Shown in pieces: positions 37,125 through 48,942 of a DNA stretch of 62,894 nucleotides. The notes under the pieces are model-generated. The model worked only from the letters and a program-made list of their open reading frames with translations, had not been told where the DNA came from and did not search any database. The DNA is from Nephromyces sp. MM_2019 (taxonomy: Eukaryota; Apicomplexa; Aconoidasida; Nephromycida). Position 1 is the stretch's first letter, and each line of letters opens with the position of its first letter. The stretch lies in NCBI GenBank assembly GCA_015657535.1, contig JADHZB010001650.1, positions 1-62,894 on the forward strand, given 5' to 3'. The position numbers were made by a program, and so were the translations under genes.

Positions 37125-39871
37125 ATGTCTCAATTAATGTGCAATTCCTATAGTTCGTCCGGGGATACGAAGGCACCCCGGTCGTTACCCGAAGTGAAAA
37201 GTACTTCCTTTGTTTTCCCGAAAAAAAAATATAAATTTCGTAATTTTCCCCAGCAAAATCGTTGTAATCACTTGTCCATACCAAAAAATATACCTACTCT
37301 GAAGCCAAATGAAAAGTTTGTTTTCTTCATTCGGCATGGTGAAAGCCATTACAATCACTGGCGGAAGCAGACTTTTCGCAATCCTTTTCGGAATTTTACG
37401 GGACTCCTTACTTGTGATCCAAAAATAACGGATCCTTCTCTAACATGCAAAGGAGTTTCTCAATGTCTTTCGCTCCAAAGTCAGTTGGAGAAGATATACG
37501 AAGGGGAGAGGAGTTTGCTACTGGAATCCTCAAAGGTGGGAAGCAGGGGGTTTTCTGTCTTGTCTGCATGGATCATTTGCATAACGGCATGGCTACCAAT
37601 GTGAGGGGGGAAATTGATGTGCAATTAGGTGCAGTTTTTCCTGAAAAATTCTGATATTATTTGTGTGTCTGCATTAGATGCCTCTCAGAGTTTTTGATGA
37701 TTTTTCCATCCACAAGGAGTGTATGGTTTTTAGAGGTGTGTCCAATGTGGCTATATTTTGGGTTCCCTTTACAGTATGAAGTTTTGCATATCGCTTTTTA
37801 GTAAGAAATTGTGGTCAGAGTTCTCATGGTTGTTATTACACTATATATGCCTATCCTAGTATACGATGTAGAAATATATTATTTTCATAGCTGCTTTTCA
37901 AATTTGTGCTTGGAAAGGTGCTGTAGTTCACATTTTAGAAGTATTCTTCCTCCACATTTTCGCTTTTCAGAGAAAACTTAATATTTTTCACAGTGCGCGC
38001 ATTCTTTGGTACTCACTGTGAACTTAATGCAGACGAAAAAGGTAGATTATTGCACTGCCACCGCTCAAGTTTCATATGAAGAATCTTTGCATCCTGCTCA
38101 GCACTTGTCTACACGCCGAAAGAGAGAAACTAATACACACACAGAGAGCTTTACAAAGCACAGAGAGACCGAAGCCCACACAGAGGGACCCGCAGAGGAA
38201 GAAACGGTGATGCGCACAGAGAGTAATGGCGAGATAGTCAAGCCGCCTTCGCGTCGCTATTTCCACAAGGGGGCTCTGGACCTTTTGAGACGCAAAAAGT
38301 TTGTTCTTTCTACAAGAAAACTGGTGAAATCTTCTTCCAGTGTAGGTGATGGCAGACTTAGCAGTCATAGTCGCAATAACCCTTTTCCCTCAGATGAAGG
38401 CGCGCGTGTAATGAGGGATTCAGATTCGCCGAATGATAAGATGTCTGTGAAAAAGAGCGTATTGAATCTCGCAAGCAATTTGGAAAAAGATGCACATGCA
38501 AATGAATCACCTTTCCAATTCCAGCTTATCCTTACTAGCCCCTTAAGCAGGGCTTTGGAGACTGCAACACTCATTTTTGGGAATCTAGTTCATAAGGGCA
38601 GCATAAGTAATTTTAAAGAGTCTCACCTTCGTAACGGTATCTCAAACACGCACACTATAGTAGAGGGTACTCCTCGTAATGGACACTCGCGTCTATTGTC
38701 ACCCCTGGGGAGTAGTCTAGCATTGAGTTCCAAGTTAGTTCCTAGGAGTAATTTAACTCATATAATAGAGGATGAATTGATAAACGAGAATAAGACGACA
38801 GATACTTCTGGCTACTCTTACAAAAACCCTGAATCGAAGGAGATTCAAGTGACTGCACCCTCTGATTGTGTTTACTCAATGGGAAGGGTTGTCGAAATAA
38901 TGGAAAATAACCACTCTGAGCCACTCTGTAAGAGTATTATTTTACCTGACGATGTTGTGCAAGAGTCTAGGGAGTTCCCTTCTTCACACTGTTGTGTGGA
39001 AGCTACTTTCCCCACAAGAGAAAATGGTCTCTGTGTAGCGCCTCGTGAACAAAATGATGCTTTTACCACGCCCCAAAAAATTCACGTACCATTCCATGAC
39101 GAAAATGGGCAAGAGAGATGTAGCAGACGAACACTTGATTACTCAGTTAATTTCCAGCTTTATCAAAGTGGGGATGGGCACTCTCCTCCGCAAAGTTTTG
39201 ACGAGCTAAGGCCACGCGCAGCGCAGGTAGGTACGTTGCTAGAACCGGTCCAAGAAGTTAGTTTATCGTACCCACCTCGTGATGCAGTGTTGGATAGTGC
39301 AACATGTCAAAACCCAGATTTGACTCTAGATTGCCAAGATTTAATCGCATGTTCCCCGCTTCGTTCTGATGTTATGGCGAACGGAAGCGCCGATAGATCA
39401 CTATGTAGTACAGCCAGTTTAAGTTACTACAAGCAAGGAAATGTCCCTCCCCCCTATATTTCTCAGATACCAAAGGCTCTGCCAATAATAAGTGAATTTT
39501 TACTGACCTCTTCAGACTGTGGCTCGTATAAGCAGACACTAACAAAAAAGTTTGCTAACATGGATTTCTCTCTCATGGAGAACATAGAACCTTGTGAGGA
39601 GTGGTGGCATGGTGTAGAATTGTATCCTTGGCTATTGCCATGGCGAAAGCGAGCTAAAGTTGGTGAATTGATCACCAGAGAGACTCGCAATGGCTTTCTT
39701 AGGCGGGTGGAACAATTTAAGCAGTTTCTTGATTCTCGAGATGAAACTTCAATATGTGTAGTTGGCCACTCGATCTTCTTCAAGGCATTGCTAGGGGGTA
39801 GTAAGTTCAGGAATTGTGAAATTAGGGGTTTTGTTATGCACAAGGGTCATGTGTTCAGCCGGTTTTTTTGA
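37125..39871 (+). CDS. Histidine phosphatase (phosphoglycerate-mutase family) with a large insertion
   Basis: Two exons, 37125-37535 and 38033-39871, with an AAG|GTGGGA donor, a GCAG acceptor and phase 0; 749 residues. Family hallmarks are in order: FFIRHGESHYNHW (RHGE at 70-73, the phosphohistidine site), then LTSPLSRALETATLIFG near residue 300 (the conserved SPLxRAxxTA segment), EEWWHGVELYPW, and ICVVGHSIFFKALLGG near 713, whose His is the second catalytic one. In usual members, SPLxRA and VGHS are about 100 residues apart. Here they are separated by about 415, mostly Ser/Asn/Glu-rich and probably disordered. A second insertion, which includes a Thr/His/Glu-rich part encoded by CA/GA-rich DNA (about 38133-38200), separates RHG from SPLSRA. 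The substrate cannot be told from sequence. The start is the first ATG; a second in-frame ATG lies four codons on. Confidence 0.85.
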
Positions 39872-40060
39872 GCTAGTGGGCTTCACTTTGTGACTGGCTC
39901 TTCTGGGTAGCCACAGAATGTGCTGAAAACGCTTCTTTTAAGTACATACGCAAGCAAGACTTGTTTTGCTTATTTTGCGGTACTGATTTAAACCTTTGTG
40001 AAGGTGTCGAAGGTAAATGCTAAGGGATATTTATGAGGAGAATTCTGTGCGCCGTGTATT

Positions 40061-40153
40061 GCTTGATGATGTAAGTGCTTTGTTCTCCGCAGCTCTTACT
40101 CTGCGACGCATCGTGCTTGATGATGCATGTGCCTTGTTCTCTGCAGCTCTTAA
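40061..40153. repeat. Imperfect direct duplication, 54-bp period
   Basis: Two copies of about 39 bp (40061-40099 and 40115-40153) beginning GCTTGATGATG and containing TTGTTCTCCGCAGCTCTTA or its variant. They differ at a few bases. One copy has GTAAGT and the other GCATGT at the same place. Confidence 0.7.
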
Positions 40154-41022
40154 TGTACTGTCTAGTTTGATTAGCTCTACTGATTTCTGGAGATAAAGGT
40201 TTCGGAGAAGTTTATTTTTTTATTAAAGAATATTAGAAAATCCTCAATTGACTAGCTGGGGAAGGATTTTTTGTAATTCTCATTTTGCTGAAACTAACTG
40301 TTCGCGATAAGGGCTAGTTTTTGCAACTTTTCCTGCTTGGAGGGCAGTAGGTGGAATTTTTTAAAGGGTTGCTATGATCAGATATTACCGGAAGAGTTTA
40401 AGCTAGATGAATAAGATTTGCACATGCCATTCTAAACAAATAGAAGAATGTGCTTTTTCTTAGTAAAACAACGATTTTTTTTCAGTTTTTCATTTGTTTT
40501 TATGAAAATTCCAATTGGTACACGTTATTCTTTTGATGCTGCCGTGTAATTCATAAGTGACCTCACCCCAGGTGATTCGAAAAACTGCATTTACTTGTAA
40601 GAAAGTGGCTTGATCGTAGCTTGCTAAAATTGATCGGGAGAGGGGTAGCCCGTCGAAGGATTTTGCTGGTTGGACGTCAGCAGATAACATCTTTTTTTGC
40701 TATGCTGACAAGGGGATTGAATTGTCTTTGGAACGTTTAATGTATAGCGTTCGTATTCATGAATTTTGTGCGGGACAGATGGGCATGCAGGTCTACCTTT
40801 TATTTATGGGTTTCTACACTTTGCAATAATCCTGCTACTTACTGTGATTTTCTCTGTAATTAAGCTAAGTAGTATTGCGGGCAGAAGTTTGATATACTCA
40901 ACACTTCTGTTGATATGATTTTTTTGGGCCTATGTGCAGTGTGCGCTATATTCTTCCATGATGTATAATATATAATAAATCCTTTTTCACTCGCCTCAAG
41001 CTAATATTTTGGCGTAGATAAG

Positions 41023-42604
41023 ATGAAACAGTTGCTTGAAGCGTCTAGGAACTATGCCTTTGGTCCAAGATTCATAACTTATAAAAGCTGGTATTGCAGG
41101 TTTTTAATGCACCAATTCTGGCTGTCATCCGAAGTGTGCCCGTCATTTTATGCTGCAATTCAAGAATTGCTTCGTTTGGACTGGGATGTGAGCATGAACA
41201 TCGTGTTTGACTTAGATGGAAGGCTTCGTTTTTAAATACCATTAGGAATGAAAAACATGAAGAAAAAAACCTTACGATTTGACGACCCTTATATTTTGAT
41301 GGACTAGATGCATGATGTACTTACAAGAATAATCCTCTTTTAAACCCTCCATGACCCTTTTAAGAAGGACTTCACAAGCTCAAGATCCGCATGTTGTGCG
41401 CTGTTATGCGCATATTGTTAGAAATAAAATGAAAGGTCTTTATTTTGCAATCAAAGCTCGCAAAAAAAAAGACTATATTGCCTGGATGTTGCATATTGAA
41501 TGAAACAATCGAAATAGCAGCTCCCCACCTCGGTTTTCTGGTTATGCCGGCCGTAAAGGTGCACCGCGTTCCCTTCGGGTGAAACTGGCAATTACTGGCT
41601 GCACCTGCTGTTTCGATCTTTCTCATAAATTTGCTGTTTGAGTGACAAAGGGAAATATTTAAGTACCTACAATCAATTCATCAAGTTCTTGTACCGCTGG
41701 TCACCAGCTCTACGCATGATTTTTGCATATACCTGTGTTTGGATTTCTACGCATTGCCATGAAGGCACTGTTATGTGACTGCTAATAGATGTTGAGTACT
41801 GCCATAGACGATTGTGAATGCGCAAAATCGCACCCCGAACTCTGCAATGTTCAGTATTATAGAAGGTAGCCAAGAACTTTATGCCATTTATGCGTGGCCA
41901 AGCAGATCAGTATCACCGGAAGGGAATTGATTTACTTTTTTAAGACCCTTTTCAAAGCGTAATAATATTCGCCCCTTCTGGCAATATAACTAAAGTGAAA
42001 AATTGCTGCACTCTAATTTTCGCTGAATCTTCGCGCTCCAGATTTCCATCATTCTGCTCAATCTCTTGGTAACGCTCCCTTGAGACTCAGCAGTCTTTTT
42101 CTACTTTTAAAATCCTCACCAGCTTATGCACCGAAAATATCATCGCCCTTCTTGGATATTCACTTGTTCCCAAGACTTTTGGAGGCCTATTATTGACTTT
42201 ATCCCTATTTATCGAGATGACTGACGCGGTTGAATCCTCTTAATTTATACGTATTATTAAAATTCTTCGAGGACTTTGCACTGCCTGAAAACCTCTATTT
42301 TTCCAATGTTATCAGGGGATCTCATACAAGCTTTTTAGCAGTTGCTCCAACGTATCTTCATCTATATGTGAGTCTTCTATATACATTACAGGCGCTTGGC
42401 AACGCTGTGCAAGGGATTTTTGCTGAGAACGGCTTGTACTCGCTGCCAGTCAGGTAATGTGCTAACTCTTTAATTTTTAGTTGACTTGGAGCGACCCACG
42501 TTGATATAATCAGTGTTTCCCAGCTCATTCGCGGAGAACGGGAGAAAATTAAGGCGGAAAACCTCATCGAATTATTGGGGAAGTATATAGTGCACACACT
42601 CTAA
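41023..42604 (+). other. Cluster of coding-like plus-strand segments, gene not resolved
   Basis: Several successive plus-strand stretches read like protein, some bounded by plausible splice sites. They are: 41023-41187 (MKQLLEASRNYAFGPRFITY onward, donor GAT|GTGAGC); about 41378-41490 (HVVRCYAHIVRNKMKGLYFA); about 41690-41780 (FLYRWSPALRMIFAYTCVWI); about 41792-41868 (MLSTAIDDCECAKSHPELCN, donor AG|GTAGCC); about 42091-42220 (ENIIALLGYSLVPKTFGGLL); 42230-42455 (donor CAG|GTAATG); and about 42487-42604 (ISVSQLIRGEREKIKAENLI, stop TAA). Phases do not all agree in the splices I tried, and no family is recognised. Composition is richer in G and C than in surrounding introns. It is either a real gene with many short exons or a decayed one. 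Confidence 0.3.
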
Positions 42605-44814
42605 CCGTTAGGCTCAATATTTGGCACAAAAAAAACAGACCAGCCTTATTCTAGAGATAGCAGGACGTTCCCATATTCAGTTAGCATTCCAGAGCAGTAT
42701 ACATCTGGATTTCTCGCACACCCTATAGGTGCACATGCTTCTAGCCAATAAACATACTCCCTTTCACCCTATATGCACCTGCACTCTTACCTTGAATATA
42801 TAAACATTCTGCATCCCTGTGTTCCTCATTAAAAAACTTTCTGCTTGCACACACGCTCCCCACTCCCATATCTCGCTAGCAATTGGCAGCTAGACAGTTC
42901 GTAGATAAAGTGGTCGCTAAGACTGCATCGACTCTCATGCATGCTCTACAAATCGGACTTACGTGTTACGCGAAGTTAATAAAAAAAAATGGCTTATGAC
43001 AGAGGGTTAAGAGTTGGCTAAACAACCGACCTCTTTATGACTACTTAAAAAAAAAATTTGATTCTTCTTAATTGGCGAAGTCACAAGCTTTAAGGAATTC
43101 CTGCATCCCGCAGGAAGTGCATATAGGTAGAATTCACACAGCATGGCCGATAAGATTAACATGTGACATTGTAACTAAAAGCACGTTTGGGAGGGAGTCT
43201 AACAAATTTCATATCGATAAGAGTTTTGTACTAATAGGAAGTTATCAAATAAGATGGTGTCTCGTGGATGGACCGTCACTTTAGTTACTGCAGAGTGTAA
43301 TGAAAATGAAGGCACCTAGCTTAAAATCAAAGTCATTCCTCTCCCTAAGAGGGTAGAGCTTGTGTGTAAGCATACGGTACCATGCGCCGCAACTAGAAGA
43401 GTAAGACCGAAAAAGCGCATATTTTCGAAAGCAGAATCTCCAGCTACCTTGTGCTGTATTTCTTATATTCTCCTGTTTCTAATTAGTAAACCATTTCTTT
43501 ACCAACTGGAAAATCGGATGCACTGCATTTGCAGACTTCAGGTCTTGAAACCTGATTAGAAAGTGGAAAAAAATTGTGGTATAAACCATAGACGGAGGTA
43601 AACATAAGAAAAAAGGCGCGAAAATTGTATGCGCTGTATGCATAGCTACGCTCCTTGCTGTTTTTACCGCAAAAAAATCCAAGGAATAATGTAGGAGAAT
43701 TCTATGAGCGCTCTTTGCTCAAAATGAACAGAGCTTGTGGGACTCCTTAGATAAGAGCATTAAAAAAAAATTTGCTTGCATTTCCTATTCATGTAGTTTT
43801 GTGCTCCCAACACCGCGCATGTACCTTTACACATTCATATTTCTAATTTCAGTATGATAGTAACCTATTACTGCAATGAGCACCACATTAAAATATATGT
43901 AGCTAGTGCATGATAATGGTATGTATTAATTTTATAGGTGTACATCGATGAAATAGTCCAGAAAAACCGCAAAAGAAAATTCGTGCGCAAAGATTGGACC
44001 CTATCGTTCAAAAAATACTTAAAAATCGCGAATATAGTAGCTTATAACGAATATTAGCTTTATTTGGGATCGAAGGTTTTACGCGTTCCTAATGGGTCAC
44101 AAAAGTACATGAAATAACGCTGAGATATTGAAAGTCGAAACGCTCTCCTTCTAGATTCGAAATTGAATCAACAAGTCACTTCAACACACACGGGTACTAA
44201 TAGAATCAACAAGTCATATTGCAATAAACTCTCAAAAAAATACGCATGGCACGCAGCGCAGAAAGGAGGATGCTCTAAATACAAGAGATATTAAAAAAAC
44301 TGCGCAGAGAGTGCCAAAACTGTTAAGATAATAACAAGCATACACTCACATCACAGAAATACTTAGCGATATAAAGAATTTTACCGCATAAAATCAACAT
44401 AAAATATATGTAAAATATTGAATAAGCCTAAAAAAAGCGGTAACAAACTGCAGCACCTTCATAACACGAATATCACCCAAAAAAAAACCAAAAATATGTA
44501 TAAAACTGGGAAAAAACACATAAAGGCAGAGATTAAAACAGACCACAACAAAGAATTCAAAAACGCATGGAATAACACGTGAAGAACATTAAAAAACTCT
44601 CAAAAGACAGCGAACAAAAGTACTTGCAAGAAGGAAATAAAAAACTGCAAAATGTGCGACGTATATACGATAAACGCAGTACACAGAAAATACTTTGCAG
44701 AGCAGACATACGCTGAAAGCAACTATGTAGCGCAAAAAGTTCAGTAAGAACAGCTGTAGCAAACATGTAAACAGAAAATAGAAAAATTGCGAAAGAATGC
44801 ACAAAAAGCTGTAC

Positions 44815-47800
44815 TTACTCCTGTAGATTTGCGAGCTCCTCGTATTCCTGTATTTTCCCGTTTCGTAGGTAAAGTATGTGTGTTGGCCATTCATCCATAC
44901 TGTCAAAGATGTGGGTAGCGAAGATAACAGTAGCTCCATTTTTCTCTGTTTCATCCTTTAAAATACTGTAAAACACGTTAAAAACATATTATAAAGTAGC
45001 TTAGATTAGTATCAAGTAGAAAAACAACGTCAAGAAAAAGTTATTCAATTGCAATCAATTTGGTGGGAACACACATTTTAAGCTGATTATTTTACATTAT
45101 AAGTAAGTGCTCCGAACAATGGACTGGAAATGTGCGTATTCATACCTTTCGTTGCACAAAACGCAATATGCTTTTAAAAAGGAAAAAAACTCTAAACAAA
45201 AAATTCATTGAAGCCAAAAATCATGCACACAAAGCGATGAAACAGTCAGATTAAAAAACTTTAAAGACACACACTGTAAAAAGTGCTAAAATTTGAGTTG
45301 CAAAGCATTATGAATATTTAAGAGGGAGTATCTAAAAATACCACCTAACGCAGTAGTGTTAAGTTCACCAATAAGCATATTACGCAGGCAGAGAATTGAG
45401 GTTTATATAATACATCATAAACAGAAGAAAAGATGGAAATGAAAAGCCAGGAGGCAGAATGAGGAACCGCAAGCAGAATTATAAACTAAGGTGAAGAGAA
45501 ATGCGTATTAGACAAGATCAGAATAGAAGTGCAAGCTAAAGATTCTAAAGCCTCAATTGAACAAAAGCGCTGTTTTTTTCAGAGAATACTCACAAATAAG
45601 CTAATTTTATTTATCTAATAGAGGAGGGAGAAAATCCTCTTCTGAGAGTTCTAGTACACACACACACGCACACACAACGGAAAAATATATAGTAAAGAGT
45701 AAAACATGAAATTAGGCGTATCTCTCTACTACCAGGGATTTCAATGCCAGAACACACATAATTGAAAAATATATATTAAAGAGTAAAACATAATAGCAGG
45801 GGTATCTCGCGAAGATAAAGCAAAAATTTATGTTAACGTGTGCACAAATCACAAACACACACGCATATATATGTCCAAATAATTAATAATATACACGCAG
45901 ACAAGCTGCAAGCAGATAAATATAAGCACCCATGAGCACCCAAACACACGCCAAGTGGTGCAAAATTAAGAGGAAAAAACTGCTAACACATAATAGACTT
46001 TGCAGCCAAACATTAAACTCATCATCGAATAAAACAAAAAGTTTGCCATTCCATTTTTTGGGTCCTCTTCTTATCCATCACGTAAATACACAAAATCCCT
46101 CGGATAATATATAGGCCCACATATTTTTACAAACTCATACTGAATACAGTTCATCACTCACTTTAGCAAGCCCTCTCTGGCGAGAAGATCTAAACTGGTA
46201 GTTATCTCGTCTAGAATGTATACACTCTTCTTCTTCATCATATTTACGATAATTTGACATCTTTGAAGCTCTCCATCAGAAAGAGCCGAAATTCTACGAT
46301 TAACATTCACATCGAGAACCTTGACCATGGACTGCACTCTTTTATCTTCAATGCCTCCATGCAGTAACTCGCTTACAGGTAGATCACAGCAATGTCCTAG
46401 AGACGGAGATTAAGCAAAAGATGTTATTTTAGCTTTCAACAGGTAGGAAAAGGGTAGGAATGAAAAACCCTCGCAAAATTCCCTTGCAGTGATACAATCA
46501 CTGAAGATAAAGCGATGCACAAGTATCTGAGCCCAGCGTCGGTGAGTACAAGTGATGTGCCTGCTATGTGTGATAAGCATGTCTCGTGTGATTTGGGGTT
46601 CATGGGGAGCGTTTTGTGTGCGCAATACATTGCTTCAGTGTCTTTAGTACGGTGGTAAGCACGTGGTATGTGCGAAAGAATCTATGCATTTTTAAAAGAG
46701 CTGGTGTTCCAATTATAATATATAGTAAACGACGGGGTTTCTATAGAGTATATAGTGCTAATGCCTGCTGTCTTATTGAAATATCAAAAAGTTTGGAATC
46801 GTTCCTAGTAGATAATCTTGCTAAAAAAAGGCCAAAGAGAAATAATATCATGCCCGGAGCATCCCTCGATTGAGAATAGAGTATGAGCAACTCAAAGCAC
46901 TTCGCATACCACCATATTTGCTTATGATGTGCGACACACGCCTAGCTAATCTAAACCAGAGGAATATAAAGCTACCCCTTCAAATGGGTTCAAGCATATC
47001 GGGCTTTTTAAACCATCAAATTTGAGATATTCAAAGAAGCATCAAAGACTTGATCTCTCTCTTTATACCGATGATATTTCATTAAATACTCACACACAAG
47101 AAATTTAAAAGCTTGAAGAACCAGAGAAATCGATTTTTCCCAGTAAAGCAAAAAATCTCTATTCATCGCATAGGCCCTAATCAAAGTTCTGAAGAAGTTT
47201 GATAGTATGCTGCCACTTTTATCAAAGAGAATCGGCCTGGCCCTTGAGGATATAATGCTTAAATTAGGCTAGAAATCCTATTTAATATCCTTAAAAATGC
47301 TAATCTCTCGATCTTACACTTCAAATTTTTTTATTATTCTGAAGGGAATAATACTGCTTTTAACACTGCCTCATCTTCTTGGCTTTTAAACCTTAAAGGA
47401 AAGCGAAGTTCAGTGCAACTTTGTCGAGAAAAGCACCAAAGCTTCACCAATACCTTGCTGTCACTGAAAAGTTACCAAGGAAAAAAGAAGGGCAAAAAGG
47501 TCTGAAACAGAAAATGGAAGCAAATTTGGAGCAAGAAACACACAGATATCAGCATATGCAAGCAGTTCGGTTCAGCTTGCTAAAAAAGGTAGAGTTATAT
47601 ATAAGAAATATATTGAGGGATAAAACGAACTGCAGAGAATTTTTAGGTTTGCATAGATCTATAGGAATGGGGGAGTAATAGAAAGCAAACTTCGCTATGA
47701 AAACAGAGCTCAAAAGGAACCTACAGTAATGAAAATTTGAAGCCTAAAAACACCTCGTTTTTTAAGCAGAAAACGCCGATTACCTCTATCCCAGGGTCCA

Positions 47801-48942
47801 CCAATGTATGTAATATCTTCGTAAAGGTTCAAATCTTCGAATGCGTCTTTATTCAATACCTTTACCTCTCCTTTCGTCGCCATCTAATTAATGATTGAAC
47901 ACAAATAAATGAAGAAAAAAAATTTACGCGAGGTTATACATATTTGCTTTTTTGAAAGGTTTCAAAACAACGTGAATGAAGCTGATGGGGCATTCAAAAG
48001 CCTTAAAACAGGGAAAATAAAGGGGGTATAGCACGGTAGAAAGCAGAGGCCAAAAAAAGGCGGTGAATAAGAGATGAAGCAAAAAGAATTTATGAATATT
48101 TAAGCAAAAAGCGTCGATTTTTCACTGAAAAAGCTTCGGCAAGAGGCGCCACACTTAAGTCCAAGAGGTAGATGCACCAGAAATTCACATGCCAGAAACC
48201 TCAAAATACTGGGAAATATATGAATTACTGCCGTTACTGCGTGTAAGAGAAAGTTGATAGCATGATGAAATTGACACTTTTGAGATCCTATTTTTTTTTT
48301 TGCAAAATGCGGCGGAAATATGATTCCACTTAAGTTTGGAATTGCAAAACTGCGGTTAGAGTTTATCGTGTATATAAGCGGGTAAAATAGAGCTAAAAAA
48401 CTGGTATTTTCGTGCGATCAAAGTACTACATTGTCTGATTTTTTCCACATGAACTCGATTCATTTTACATCAGTTGCTCTTTCCTAGCTTTAGAATCGCA
48501 TCCTAAGTTTACAAGCTTGGTTCTTTAGTCATAATTGGTACCGTCATCAAAAAAGCTCATGTTCTTCATCTGTTATGCTCAACTGCATAAAAAAAAAGTC
48601 ACGCTTGCCATCTCTCATGCTCAACTTCAATATCAGCTTGAGAAATTTCATGTCTAGGCATATTTCATCCTCTCTCAACTTCTCACCAACTGCATACTTA
48701 CTTCCTCTTAACATAAATTCTTAATAACTTGCCTTTTTGCCGGCCAAAATTGATAGCAAGGTGCTTTTGCCAGCTCCATTAAGACCAACGAGCAATACTC
48801 TACTTCCTCGTGGAACGTCAAAAGAGATGTCATTCAGTGACGTCACGGTTGTAGGACACGACAAATAGCGAGAAGAAGAGTATCTGTGTGTCAACTGCTT
48901 CACGCTGATCACATTTTCTGAAGAATCAGTTGAGTTTGACAT
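44815..48942 (-). CDS. CAF16: Caf16-like soluble ABC ATPase
   Basis: Minus-strand exons: 48942-48733, 47883-47784, 46396-46162, and 44965 to 44815 if the stop there is used; 231 residues. Exon 1 has the Walker [10 protein letters not shown] (53-61). Exon 2 reads [12 protein letters not shown] and YIGGPW (96-101), the variant Q-loop region of Caf16 proteins. Exon 3 has [10 protein letters not shown] (142-151), the SDG-type signature that replaces LSGGQ in this family, then Walker B VYILDEIT (162-168) and a D-loop. Exon 4 has [16 protein letters not shown] with H200 as the switch His, then LYLRNGKI. There is no transmembrane domain; yeast Caf16 is a soluble ABC protein linked to CCR4-NOT. Intron 1 uses a GC donor (AAG|GCAAGT); introns 2-3 are GT-AG. 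The terminal TAA overlaps a perfect donor (GA|GTAAGT), so a further 3' exon with the family's usual ~40-60 C-terminal residues is likely. Confidence 0.82.
45680..45809. repeat. Pair of 46-bp imperfect direct repeats in an intron
   Basis: 45680-45725 and 45764-45809 share GAAAAATATATAgTAAAGAG followed by TAAAACAT and a GGNGTATCTC end, differing at a few bases. They lie in the third intron of the Caf16-like gene next to a CA tract. Confidence 0.7.

Larger units (their letters stand above)
39872..44814. other. Region with unresolved coding-like pieces, then AT-rich DNA
   Basis: 5 kb between the phosphatase stop and the end of the Caf16-like gene. It includes a 54-bp-period duplication, the candidate plus-strand exon cluster (41023-42604) and a minus frame at 40490-40690 with a donor-like end. 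From about 43.7 kb the sequence becomes AT-rich with no coding signal. It may hold the missing 3' exon of the minus-strand ABC gene, which I searched for by motif and did not find. Confidence 0.35.

Noticed and set aside
42368..42391. A 24-base GTGAGT...ACAG segment that looks like a miniature intron
   Set aside because: It is a multiple of three without a stop, so the frame is open either way. Other introns here are about 70 bp or longer, so it is probably coding or chance.
46616..46873. 85-codon plus-strand frame inside a Caf16-like intron
   Set aside because: No family signal, no splice context, and the surrounding DNA behaves as intron.
47421..47678. 85-codon lysine-rich plus-strand frame inside a Caf16-like intron
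   Set aside because: Lys/Glu/Gln-rich content is expected from AG-rich non-coding DNA; no motif or conserved start context.
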